Made by a program: the position numbers and the translations under genes. Shown here piece by piece: positions 50,770 through 62,660 of a stretch of DNA of 64,000 bases. The DNA is from Flectonema sp. DT1601 (taxonomy: Eukaryota > Euglenozoa > Diplonemea > Diplonemida > Diplonemidae), in assembly GCA_964019425.1 (NCBI GenBank), contig OZ025821.1, positions 263,001-327,000 on the forward strand, written 5' to 3'. The first letter of the stretch is position 1, and every line of letters starts with the position of its first letter. Under the pieces are notes generated by a model. That model saw nothing but the letters and a program-made list of their open reading frames with translations. It had not been told where the DNA came from and ran no database searches.

Positions 50770-53700
50770 AAATAATTTTATTTGATGAAAGATCGGTGTA
50801 GAATCTTTAGTAGATCACCACCGATGATGGATTTGAGACGTAGCAGAAGTAATGTACGCGTTTAGGGTCTGTTCCTGATTTGAGGTTCTCCATCACTTGA
50901 AGTCAGTAGTAATTCAGGCTAACATCTTATTGTCCTTTACCATTCGTATTCGGATGAAAGATCGGTAGGTATTGTTGAAGAAGACAGCCACCAACGATGG
51001 ATGTAGACGTAGCATTTGCTGATCACATGTGCACGTCTTGGGTCTGTTCCTGATTTAAAGTTCTCCATCACTTGAAGTCAGTAGCAATTCAGGCTAACAT
51101 CTTATTGTCCTTTACCATTAGTATTCGGATGAAAGATCGGTAGGTCTTGTTGAAGAAGACAGCCACCAACGATGGATTTTGACGTAGCATTTGCTGATCT
51201 CATGTGCACGTCTTGGGTCTGTTCCTGATTTAAAGTTCTCCATCACTTGAAGTCAGTAGCAATTCAGGCTAACATCTTATTGTCCTTTACCATTAGTATT
51301 CGGATGAAAGATCGGTAGGTCTTGTTGAAGAAGACAGCCACCAACGATGGATTTTGACGTAGCATTTGCTGATCTCATGTGCACGTCTTGGGTCTGTTCC
51401 TGATTTGAAGTTCTCCATCACTTGAAGTCAGTAGCAATTCGGGCTAACATCTTATTGTCCTTTACCATTAGTATTCGGATGAAAGATCGGTAGGTCTTGT
51501 TGAAGAAGACAGCTACCAACGATGGATTTTGACGTAGCATTTGCTGATCTCATGTGCACGTCTTGGGTCTGTTCCTGATTTGAAGTTCTCCATCACTTGA
51601 AGTCAGTAGCAATTCGGGCTAACATCTTATTGTCCTTTACCATTAGTATTCGGATGAAAGATCGGTAGGTATTGTTGAAGAAGACAGCCACCAACGATGG
51701 ATTTTGACGTAGCATTTGCTGATCTCATGTGCACGTCTTGGGTCTGTTCCTGATTTAAAGTTCTCCATCACTTGAAGTCAGTAGCAATTCAGGCTAACAT
51801 CTTATTGTCCTTTACCATTAGTATTCGGATGAAAGATCGGTAGGTCTTGTTGAAGAAGACAGCCACCAACGATGGATTTTGACGTAGCATTTGCTGATCT
51901 CATGTGCACGTCTTGGGTCTGTTCCTGATTTGAAGTTCTCCATCACTTGAAGTCAGTAGCAATTCGGGCTAACATCTTATTGTCCTTTACCATTAGTATT
52001 CGGATGAAAGATCGGTAGGTCTTGTTGAAGAAGACAGCTACCAACGATGGATTTTGACGTAGCATTTGCTGATCTCATGTGCACGTCTTGGGTCTGTTCC
52101 TGATTTGAAGTTCTCCATCACTTGAAGTCAGTAGCAATTCGGGCTAACATCTTATTGTCCTTTACCATTAGTATTCGGATGAAAGATCGGTAGGTATTGT
52201 TGAAGAAGACAGCCACCAACGATGGATTTTGACGTAGCATTTGCTGATCTCATGTGCACGTCTTGGGTCTGTTCCTGATTTAAAGTTCTCCATCACTTGA
52301 AGTCAGTAGCAATTCAGGCTAACATCTTATTGTCCTTTACCATTAGTATTCGGATGAAAGATCGGTAGGTCTTGTTGAAGAAGACAGCCACCAACGATGG
52401 ATTTTGACGTAGCATTTGCTGATCTCATGTGCACGTCTTGGGTCTGTTCCTGATTTGAAGTTCTCCATCACTTGAAGTCAGTAGCAATTTAGGATAACAT
52501 CTTATTGTCCTTTACCATTAGTATTCGGATGAAAGATCGGTAGGTCTTGTTGAAGAAGACAGCCACCAACGATGGATTTTGACGTAGCATTTGCTGATCT
52601 CATGTGCACGTCTTGGGTCTGTTCCTGATTTGAAGTTCTCCATCACTTGAAGTCAGTAGCAATTCGGGCTAACATCTTATTGTCCTTTACCATTAGTATT
52701 CGGATGAAAGATCGGTAGGTCTTGTTGAAGAAGACAGCTACCAACGATGGATTTTGACGTAGCATTTGCTGATCTCATGTGCACGTCTTGGGTCTGTTCC
52801 TGATTTGAAGTTCTCCATCACTTGAAGTCAGTAGCAATTCGGGCTAACATCTTATTGTCCTTTACCATTAGTATTCGGATGAAAGATCGGTAGGTATTGT
52901 TGAAGAAGACAGCCACCAACGATGGATTTTGACGTAGCATTTGCTGATCTCATGTGCACGTCTTGGGTCTGTTCCTGATTTGAAGTTCTCCATCACTTGA
53001 AGTCAGTAGCAATTTAGGATAACATCTTATTGTCCTTTACCATTAGTGTTCGGATGAAAGATCGGTAGGTCTTGTTGAAGAAGACAGCTACCAACGATGG
53101 ATTTTGACGTAGCATTTGCTGATCTCATGTGCACGTCTTGGGTCTGTTCCTGATTTGAAGTTCTCCATCACTTGAAGTCAGTAGCAATTCAGGCTAACAT
53201 CTTATTGTCCTTTACCATTAGTATTCGGATGAAAGATCGGTAGGTCTTGTTGAAGAAGACAGCCACCAACGATGGATTTTGACGTAGCATTTGCTGATCT
53301 CATGTGCACGTCTTGGGTCTGTTCCTGATTTGAAGTTCTCCATCACTTGAAGTCAGTTGCAATTCAAGCTAACATCTTATTGTCCTTTACCATTAGTGTT
53401 CGGATGAAAGATCGGTAGGTCTTGTTGAAGAAGACAGCTACCAACGATGGATTTTGACGTAGCATTTGCTGATCTCATGTGCACGTCTTGGGTCTGTTCC
53501 TGATTTGAAGTTCTCCATCACTTGAAGTCAGTTGCAATTCAAGCTAACATCTTATTGTCCTTTACCATTAGTGTTCGGATGAAAGATCGGTAGGTCTTGT
53601 TGAAGAAGACAGCTACCAACGATGGATTTTGACGTAGCATTTGCTGATCTCATGTGCACGTCTTGGGTCTGTTCCTGATTTGAAGTTCTCCATCACTTGA

Positions 53701-54371
53701 AGTCAGTAGCAATTCGGGCTAACATCTTATTGTCCTTTACCATTAGTATTCGGATGAAAGATCGGTAGGTCCTGTTGAAGAAGACAGCCACCAACGATGG
53801 ATTTTGACGTAGCATTTGCTGATCACATGTGCACGTCTTGGGTCTGTTCCTGATTTGAAGTTCTCCATCACTTGAAGTCAGTAGCAATTCAGGCTAACAT
53901 CTTATTGTCCTTTACCATTAGTATTCGGATGAAAGATCGGTAGGTCCTGTTGAAGAAGACAGCCACCAACGATGGATTTTGACGTAGCATTTGCTGATCT
54001 CATGTGCACGTCTTGGGTCTGTTCCTGATTTGAAGTTCTCCATCACTTGAAGTCAGTAGCAATTCAGGCTAACATCTTATTGTCCTTTACCATTAGTATT
54101 CGGATGAAAGATCGGTAGGTCCTGTTGAAGAAGACAGCCACCAACGATGGATTTTGACGTAGCATTTGCTGATCTCATGTGCACGTCTTGGGTCTGTTCC
54201 TGATTTAAAGTTCTCCATCACTTGAGGTCAGTTGCAATTCAGGCTAACATCTTATTCATCCTTTACCATTAGTATTCGGATGAAAGATCGGTAGGTCTTG
54301 TTGAAGAAGACAGCCACCAACGATAGATTTTGACGTAGCATTTGCTGATGTGCACGTCTTGGGTCTGTTCA
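50770..54371. repeat. Satellite array S1, 175-bp monomer, about 20 copies
   Basis: The monomer start GTATTCGGATGAAAGATCGG recurs every 175 bp from 50946 to 54096, with the last at 54272 after a 1-bp gain; one diverged unit precedes the array. Monomer variants follow a three-unit order (cttg/ccacc/gaag/cggg, cttg/ctacc/gaag/cggg, attg/ccacc/taaag/cagg) at 51296, 51821 and again from 52521, which is a 525-bp higher-order repeat. Confidence 0.95.
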
Positions 54372-54857
54372 AAATTGTTGTGGAAGATCGCTGTTGCTTA
54401 ATAGTGCGTCTGGAGAAGCATCCACATTTGTTGTCGACTTCCGTGCTGAGGTCAGTTAATTAAAAATCTTCGGTAGGATCTTATTGCCTTTAATTGTTGT
54501 GGATGACGGGACCACATTAGATTTCAAGTGTTGTCTTGAAATCGATTTAAGAATCATCAGTAAAATCTTATCATCCAAAATCGCTGTTACGTAAGAGTAT
54601 ATTGCTCAACCTAATAGTGCGTCTGGAGAAGCATCCACATTTGTTGTCGACCTCCGTGCTGAGGTCAGTTAATTTAAAATCTTCGGTAGGATCTTATTGC
54701 CTTTAATTGTTGTGGATGACGGGACCACATTAGATTTCAAGTGTTGTCTTGAAATCGATTAAAGAATCATCAGTAAAATCTTATCACCCAAATTGTTGTG
54801 GAAGATCGCTGTTACGTAAGAGTATATTGCTCAGCCTAATGGTGTATTTTCTGCGAT
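54372..54857. repeat. Two-copy spacer repeat, about 215 bp
   Basis: TAGTGCGTCTGGAGAAGCAT occurs at 54402 and 54615, each followed by the same sequence through TTGTCTTGAAATCGATT. It sits between array S1 and the second long unit. Confidence 0.85.
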
Positions 54858-56235
54858 GATTTAATTAATAAGTAGTCAAGTGAGTTTACTGTTTATTTAT
54901 CTCGATTATTAGGAGTCATTCACACATTAAAAATGGATTAATATTCTACTCTGAATACGTTTACAGTTTTATGGATACCACGTAGTGGTAGTGATTGAGT
55001 ACAATTGATTAGTTTATATTACAAATAATAATAAAATAATAATTAAACACCACTCAGAGTCCCCACACACACATGACATTGTTTGATTGAATAATTTATT
55101 ATAAATTAGGACTTTCTCAGATCCTTGAAAATTAGGTTCTTGTTTCGATTCGAAGGTTTCAGATGTTGTTCGTCTCCGTCTCGGTCAGTCCATTGCTCTG
55201 CGCATCTTATTTATTACACGCATGTTGCGATTTCGTAGCGTCCTGATTGGTGACAACGTTTCTTTTGCAGGAAATAACTTTTCCATTGCACGTTATCCCA
55301 GTTGTGGTCGCTACGATGATGGTTTGTTAATATACCTGGGAGTCACATCATTCTTGTTGTACTCTTCGGTTATGAAGCATTCCGATGTTGGTTATCTACG
55401 CCTCAGTCAGTCCATTGCTCTGCGCATCGTATTTGTCACACGCATGTTTCGATTTCGTAGCTTCCTCTGAGTGGTGTCAACGTTTCTAGCCTCACAGTTC
55501 TTTTATTTAGTTCTGTTTCACGTTCTCCACTTCAGGAAGCTTCGATGATGGTTTTGTTCGTATTCTGGACGGTCACATCATTCTTGTTGTTGTTTTCAGT
55601 TTTACAGCTTACCGTTGCTCCGCGCATCGTATTTATTGCACTTTTCGATTTCGTAGCGTCCTGATTGGTGTCAACGTTTCTTTTGCAGGAAATAACTTTT
55701 CCATTGCACGTTATCCCAGTTGTGGTCGCTACGATGATGGTTTGTTAATATACCTGGGAGTCGCATCATTCTTGTTGTACTCTTCGGTTATGAAGCATTC
55801 CGATGTTGGTTATCTACGCCTCAGTCAGTCCATTGCTCTGCGCATCGTATTAATTGCACGTTTGTATTTCGTAGCTTCCTCTGAGTGGTGTCAACGTTTC
55901 TAGCCTCACAGTTCTTTTATTTAGTTCTGTTTCACGTTCTCCACTTCAGGAAGCTTCGATGATGGTTTTGTTTGTATTCTGGGCGGGCAGTCGCATCCTT
56001 TTTATTTCAGTTCTCGACTTCGGAGCATATCTGATGTTGGTTTTGAAGGTGAAAAGGAGGTCCTTGTTCTTATGAATTCTTTTTTTCTCTTTCGGAATAT
56101 AATTTTTTGAAACATTAAAACAGTCAATAACTTCACTTATTGTTTTCATTACTGTTTTTGAATTAATTAATATTCTGATTGCTTGTTTTTGTAATTGTGG
56201 GTGAATCGATAAAGATTCAGTTTGTACTTTATTGT
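54858..56235. repeat. Long satellite unit L2, about 1.4 kb
   Basis: Second copy of the long unit, offset by about 5628 from L1. It has the same internal duplication and palindrome, with scattered substitutions and a few small indels. Confidence 0.88.
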
Positions 56236-57591
56236 AAGTGTTCAATGAGTATTCAGATGAAAGATAGGTTGGTATTTCACCACCAGAAAGATGCATTTAC
56301 TAAAAGTTATTTGCACATCAGAGTCGGATGCTGCTTGGAAGTTCGCTCGAAGTCGGTCATTGCAGGCTCAAAAAAAAAATCTTATTAAAAGATAGGTAGG
56401 TAGTTCACCACCAGAAAGATGCATTTACTAAAAGTTATTTGCACATCAGAGTCGGACGCTGCATTTTGCATTTTGCACGTCTGTTCGTTTGAAGTCGGTC
56501 GTCGCTGGATCGATAAAAAATCTTATTAAAAGATAGGTAGGTAGTTCACCACCAGAAAGATGCATTTACTAAAAGTTATTTGCACATCAGAGTCGGATGC
56601 TGCTTGGAAGTTCGCTCGAAGTCGGTCATTGCAGGCTCAAAAAAAAAATCTTATTAAAAGATAGGTTGGTATTTCACCACCAGAAAGATGCATTTACTAA
56701 AAGTTATTTGCACATCAGAGTCGGACGCTGCATTTTGCATTTTGCACGTCTGTTCGTTTGAAGTCGGTCGTCGCTGGATCGATAAAAAATCTTATTAAAA
56801 GATAGGTAGGTAGTTCACCACCAGAAAGATGCATTTACTAAAAGTTATTTGCACATCAGAGTCGGATGCTGCTTGGAAGTTCGCTCGAAGTCGGTCATTG
56901 CAGGCTCAAAAAAAAATCTTATTAAAAGATAGGTAGGTAGTTCACCACCAGAAAGATGCATTTACTAAAAGTTATTTGCACATCAGAGTCGGATGCTGCT
57001 TGGAAGTTCGCTCGAAGTCGGTCATTGCAGGCTCAAAAAAAAAATCTTATTAAAAGATAGGTAGGTAGTTCACCACCAGAAAGATGCATTTACTAAAAGT
57101 TATTTGCACATCAGAGTCGGACGCTGCATTTTGCATTTTGCACGTCTGTTCGTTTGAAGTCGGTCGTCGCTGGATCGATAAAAAATCTTATTAAAAGATA
57201 GGTAGGTAGTTCACCACCAGAAAGATGCATTTACTAAAAGTTATTTGCACATCAGAGTCGGATGCTGCTTGGAAGTTCGCTCGAAGTCGGTCATTGCAGG
57301 CTCAAAAAAAAATCTTATTAAAAGATAGGTAGGTAGTTCACCACCAGAAAGATGCATTTACTAAAAGTTATTTGCACATCAGAGTCGGACGCTGCATTTT
57401 GCATTTTGCACGTCTGTTCGTTTGAAGTCGGTCATCGCTGGATCGATAAAAAATCTTATTAAAAGATAGGTAGGTAGTTCACCACCGGAAAGATGCATTT
57501 ACTAAAAGTTATTTGCACATCAGAGTCGGATGCTGCTTGGAAGTTCGCTCGAAGTCGGTCATTGCAGGCTCGAAAAAACATCTTATTGTCC
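56236..57591. repeat. Satellite array S2, alternating 128- and 141-bp monomers
   Basis: AGATAGGT marks occur at 56262, 56390, 56531, 56659, 56800, 56927, 57055, 57196, 57323 and 57464. Spacings are 128, 141, 128, 141, 127, 128, 141, 127 and 141, so two monomer types mostly alternate as a 269-bp dimer. One type carries GCATTTTGCATTTTGCACG, the other CTGCTTGGAAGTTCGC. Core words (CACCA, GATGCATTT, TTATTTGCAC, AAGTCGGTC) show that they descend from the 175-bp family. Confidence 0.93.
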
Positions 57592-58489
57592 TTTACCATT
57601 AGTATTGGGATGTAAGATCGGTAGGTATTGTTGAAGAAGATGACCACCAACGATGGATTTTAACGTAGCATTTACAGAAGTAATGTACGCGTTTAATGTC
57701 TGTTCCTGATTTAAAGTTCTCCATCACTTGAAGTTAGTCATTTCAGGCTCATCATATAAAGCTAGCTGATTTAAATATTGTTATTGACATGTTTTCTGTA
57801 GTTGACGCTGATCAATCCTGACTGGTCGGGATCCAAGCTTTCTAAGTTTGTTTCCGACTAAGTCGCCTCCTGTGACGAAATCCCCTGGATAGAAAGCAAC
57901 GTCTCTTTCCTCAAGTGTTATTGTCTTATTTTATTTTATTAATATCATTTCTCTTTCTTATCATTACTTTATTTCTTATTTCACAACGTCCCTTCACACC
58001 TGAGGGAGTCTTTACGGTTCCGTAGTATCGATTGACTGATACCCCGTAAGCTTACCATGATGTACAGGTGTTGGGATTTTGGAAGTAAATAATAAATAAA
58101 TGATATTTTCTGATCATTTGTTTCAGGTTCTCTTATCGTCTGTGAGAGTCTCACGGCTGCTGGTAGCGATATAACTGTTACCCCTGTTGAGCTTCTCCTG
58201 GCTTTTGGATCCTGTGCTTTGTAAATAATAATAAATAAATAAATTCTCCATCACTTGAGGTCAGTGGCATTGCGAGCTTGCAAAGATCTTTTTGTCATTT
58301 ATTGTGAAGAAGATCCCAACCAATGATGTTCTTCGACGTAGCATTTACTCAAGTAATTTGCTCGTCTGGGGTCTGTTTCTGATTTGTCAGTCATTTCAGG
58401 TTTCATCGAAAGCATCTTATTGTCGTTTAAGATGAAAGATTGGTGTGTGGAGCCTGTAATAGATCGTCACCGAAGACGTACTAATTTTT
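57592..58489. other. Mixed region: diverged monomers and two possible LINE 3' tails
   Basis: Bases 57592-57745 and 58245-58490 are diverged 175-type monomers. Between them lie two unrelated blocks that each end in an AATA/TAAA-rich microsatellite (about 58085-58105 and 58220-58244), as seen at the 3' ends of RTE- or CR1-type non-LTR elements. There is no reverse transcriptase frame, so a LINE origin is only suggested. Confidence 0.4.
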
Positions 58490-59832
58490 TATCTCACTTA
58501 TTAGGAGTCATTCACACATTAAAAATCGATTAATATTCTACTCTGAATACGTTTACAGTTTTATGGATACCACGTAGTGGTAGTGATTGAGTACAATTGA
58601 TTAGTTTATATTACAAATAATAATAAAATAATAATTAAACACCACTCAGAGTCCCCACACACACATGACATTGTTTGATTGAATTATTTATTATAAATTA
58701 GGACTTTCTCAGATCCTTGAAAATTAGGTTCTTGTTTCGATTCGAAGGTTTCAGATGTTGTTCGTCTCCGTCTCGGTCAGTCCATTGCTCTGCGCATCTT
58801 ATTTATTACACGCATGTTGCGATTTCGTAGCGTCCTGATTGGTGACAACGTTTCTTTTGCAGGAAATAACTTTTCCATTGCACGTTATCCCAGTTGTGGT
58901 CGCTACGATGATGGTTTGTTAATATACCTGGGAGTCGCATCATTCTTGTTGTACTCTTCGGTTATGAAGCATTCCGATGTTGGTTATCTACGCCTCAGTC
59001 AGTCCATTGCTCTGCGCATCGTATTTGTCACACGCATGTTTCGATTTCGTAGCTTCCTCTGAGTGGTGTCAACGTTTCTAGCCTCACAGTTCTTTTATTT
59101 AGTTCTGTTTCACGTTCTCCACTTCAGGAAGCTTCGATGATGGTTTTGTTCGTATTCTGGACAGTCACATCATTCTTGTTGTTGTTTTCAGTTTTACAGC
59201 TTACCGTTGCTCCGCGCATCGTATTTATTGCACTTTTCGATTTCGTAGCGTCCTGATTGGTGTCAACGTTTCTTTTGCAGGAAATAACTTTTCCATTGCA
59301 CGTTATCCCAGTTGTGGTCGCTACGATGATGGTTTGTTAATATACCTGGGAGTCGCATCATTCTTGTTGTACTCTTCGGTTATGAAGCATTCCGATGTTG
59401 GTTATCTACGCCTCAGTCAGTCCATTGCTCTGCGCATCGTATTAATTGCACGTTTGTATTTCGTAGCTTCCTCTGAGTGGTGTCAACGTTTCTAGCCTCA
59501 CAGTTCTTTTATTTAGTTCTGTTTCACGTTCTCCACTTCAGGAAGCTTCGATGATGGTTTTGTTTGTATTCTGGGCGGGCAGTCGCATCCTTTTTATTTC
59601 AGTTCTCGACTTCGGAACATATCTGATGTTGGTTTTGAAGGTGAAAAGGAGGTCCTTGTTCTTCAAATGAATTCTTTTTTTTCTCTTTCGGAATATCATC
59701 TTTTGAAACATTAAAACAATCAATAACTTCACTTATTGTTTTCATTACTGTTTTTGAATTAATTAATATTCTGATTGCTTGTTTTTGTAATTGTGGGTGA
59801 ATCGATAAAGATTCAGCTTGTATTTTATTGTC
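58490..59832. repeat. Long satellite unit L3, about 1.35 kb
   Basis: Third copy of the long unit, offset 3592 from L2. It starts slightly later than L1 and L2 but is otherwise collinear. Confidence 0.88.
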
Positions 59833-61560
59833 ATGGAAGGATAGCGAAAGGGGGTGGAAGTCGTCATGGTATTGTTGAAAATGATAACCACCAACGATGG
59901 ATTTTGACGTAGCATTTACAAATGTTATGTGCACGTCTTGGGTCTGTTCCTGATTTAAAGTTCTCCATCACTTGAAGTCAGTAGTAATGCAGGCTAACGT
60001 CTTGTTGTCCTTTACCAGTAGTGTTCGGATGAAAGATCGGTAGGTATTGTTCAAAATGACAGCCACCAACGATGGATTTTGACGTAGCATTTACAAATGT
60101 TATGTGCACGTCTTGGGTCTGTTCCTGATTTAAAGTTCTCCATCACTTGAAGTCAGTAGTAATGCAGGCTAACGTCTTGTTGTCCTTTACCAGTAGTGTT
60201 CGGATGAAAGATCGGTAGGTATTGTTCGAAATGACAGCCACCAACGATGGATTTTGACGTAGCATTTACAAATGTTATTTGCACGTCTTGGGTCTGTTCC
60301 TGATTTAAAGTTCTCCATCACTTGAAGTCAGCAGTAATTCAGGCTAACATCTTGTTGTCCTTTACCAGTAGTGTTCGGATGAAAGATCGGTAGGTATTGT
60401 TGAAAATGACAGCCACCAACGATGGATTTTGACGTAGCATTTACAAATGTTATGTGCACGTCTTGGGTCTGTTCCTGATTTAAAGTTCTCCATCACTTGA
60501 AGTCAGTAGTAATGCAGGCTAACATCTTGTTGTCCTTTACCAGTAGTGTTCGGATGAAAGATCGGTAGGTATTGTTCAAAATGACAGCCACCAACGATGG
60601 GTTTTGACGTAGCATTTACAAATGTTATGTGCACGTCTTGGGTCTGTTCCTGATTTAAAGTTCTCCATCACTTGAAGTCAGTAGTAATGCAGGCTAACGT
60701 CTTGTTGTCCTTTACCAGTAGTGTTCGGATGAAAGATCGGTAGGTATTGTTCAAAATGACAGCCACCAACGATGGATTTTGACGTAGCATTTACAAATGT
60801 TATGTGCACTTCTTGGGTCTGTTCCTGATTTAAAGTTCTCCATCACTTGAAGTCAGTAGTAATGCAGGCTAACGTCTTGTTGTCCTTTACCAGTAGTGTT
60901 CGGATGAAAGATCGGTAGGTATTGTTCAAAATGACAGCCACCAACGATGGATTTTGACGTAGCATTTACAAATGTTATGTGCACGTCTTGGGTCTGTTCC
61001 TGATTTAAAGTTCTCCATCACTTGAAGTCAGTAGTAATGCAGGCTAACGTCTTGTTGTCCTTTACCAGTAGTGTTCGGATGAAAGATCGGTAGGTATTGT
61101 TCAAAATGACAGCCACCAACGATGGATTTTGACGTAGCATTTACAAATGTTATTTGCACGTCTTGGGTCTGTTCCTGATTTAAAGTTCTCCATCACTTGA
61201 AGTCAGCAGTAATTCAGGCTAACATCTTGTTGTCCTTTACCAGTAGTGTTCGGATGAAAGATCGGTAGGTATTGTTGAAAATGACAGCCACCAACGATGG
61301 ATTTTGACGTAGCATTTACAAATGTTATGTGCACGTCTTGGGTCTGTTCCTGATTTAAAGTTCTCCATCACTTGAAGTCAGTAGTAATGCAGGCTAACGT
61401 CTTGTTGTCCTTTACCAGTAGTGTTCGGATGAAAGATCGGTAGGTATTGTTCAAAATGACAGCCACCAACGATGGATTTTGACGTAGCATTTACAAATGT
61501 TATGTGCACGTCTTGGGTCTGTTCTTGATTTGAAATTCTCAATCACTTGAAGTCAGCAGC
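59833..61560. repeat. Satellite array S3, 175-bp monomer, about 10 copies
   Basis: GTGTTCGGATGAAAGATCGG recurs at 60021, 60196, 60371, 60546, 60721, 60896, 61071, 61246 and 61421, exactly 175 bp apart. It is a distinct subfamily of the S1 monomer (ACAAATGTTAT in place of GCTGATCTCAT). The variant with TATTTGCACG and CAGTAATTCAGG occurs at 60196 and 61071, and its follower with TTGAAAATG at 60371 and 61246, giving an 875-bp (five-unit) higher-order period. Confidence 0.95.
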
Positions 61561-61916
61561 AATTCAGGCTAGCATCTTATTGTGGTTTGTTGTTGTGTAA
61601 GATCCCTGCCAATGATAGATTTTGACGTAGCATTAATCCCAATGGATGTATTTTGTAGTCAAAGAAATAGAAGTCGGATACGGTATATTGAGTATTCGTG
61701 TGTTGATTTAAGTAGTCAGGTTCTGTTGTTGTTACTATTTAAAGAGAGATTTATAATTTGTTTGATCAAAGTATTAATTTTTTTTCTTTTTATAACAGTA
61801 GCAATAATTGAACACTCTTTATTGTTATCTCTGTTGTTGTCTGTTATTTACAGTTAAAAAATAATTAGTATTTTATATATTTAAAGAGCACAAGCTGTGC
61901 GAAACAAAGTGAATAC
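61561..61916. other. Satellite edge and gene leader
   Basis: A decayed half-monomer lies at about 61561-61640. A pyrimidine-rich stretch ends with TTTACAG at 61853, 63 nt before the next ATG. Confidence 0.55.
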
Positions 61917-62660
61917 ATGGTATCTTATGTGTATTTGGGATGGTCGATGGCTTGCGGTGTAATATTCGCTGCTTTTGTAATTATTGCTTTGAAAGTGTAT
62001 TGCAAGATGCAGGCAAGTATAGAAGAAGCTCAAAAAGCTATTTTAGCTGAGGAAAGTGAAGATGAACGAAAAAGTATTATATCTGAGGATGAGAAGATGA
62101 AGGAAAAGTTGAAAGCTGTTGAAGAACAAGTTGAAATTGATGTAAACTCTGCTGTCGGTGGTTTTATGACAGATTTAGAACCAACCACTGAAGGGAGGTC
62201 TGGAAGTGGATCATTTGGTTCCCGACCGATGAGTTTACCACCTGCTGTTGTTGAATACTTAAATGCACCAGACTATGAGAGCCCACCTGGTTCATATGCT
62301 TATGGTCAATCCCCGTTATCTCCTCCAGAAGAACATTCGACTTCTGGTTCTGAGTTTGGAAAGTTCGGAATGGCACCAGATGATGGTGATGATGACATCT
62401 TAAAAGATGATTTCTATTTCTTCGATGATAATATTATTAACAGAAATCAATCAGATTCTTCAGATCCATTTTCTTCTTCTCCTCATCTTCGTCCATCTGC
62501 CAGAAGAGCGTCGTCGTCACCCAATATGATGGCACACACAGGAACAGATCAAGATGGATTGTCGTTGTTCTTTAATAGTAATTCTGACCATTCTCTTCAA
62601 AGTGTGTCTACTAACTCTTGGCACAATTTAGTAACCGGTAATAATAGTGTTCCTAGTTGA
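61917..62660 (+). CDS. Single-pass membrane protein with acidic disordered tail
   Basis: The 247-aa protein is not recognised. An N-terminal hydrophobic span (about 4-28; YLGWSMACGVIFAAFVIIALKVYC) acts as a signal anchor. A charged helical stretch (about 30-78) predicts a short coiled coil, and the rest is Ser-, Pro- and Asp-rich with a poly-acidic patch near 155-165 (DDGDDD). With no globular domain it may be a membrane-tethered adaptor whose tail is phosphorylated. It is the first gene after 12 kb of satellite and keeps the same strand as those before it. Confidence 0.7.
   Translation: MVSYVYLGWSMACGVIFAAFVIIALKVYCKMQASIEEAQKAILAEESEDERKSIISEDEKMKEKLKAVEEQVEIDVNSAVGGFMTDLEPTTEGRSGSGSFGSRPMSLPPAVVEYLNAPDYESPPGSYAYGQSPLSPPEEHSTSGSEFGKFGMAPDDGDDDILKDDFYFFDDNIINRNQSDSSDPFSSSPHLRPSARRASSSPNMMAHTGTDQDGLSLFFNSNSDHSLQSVSTNSWHNLVTGNNSVPS

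Noticed and set aside
50946-54371. Regular repeats considered as a CRISPR array
   Set aside because: Adjacent 175-bp monomers are near identical throughout with no unique spacers, in a eukaryotic genome.
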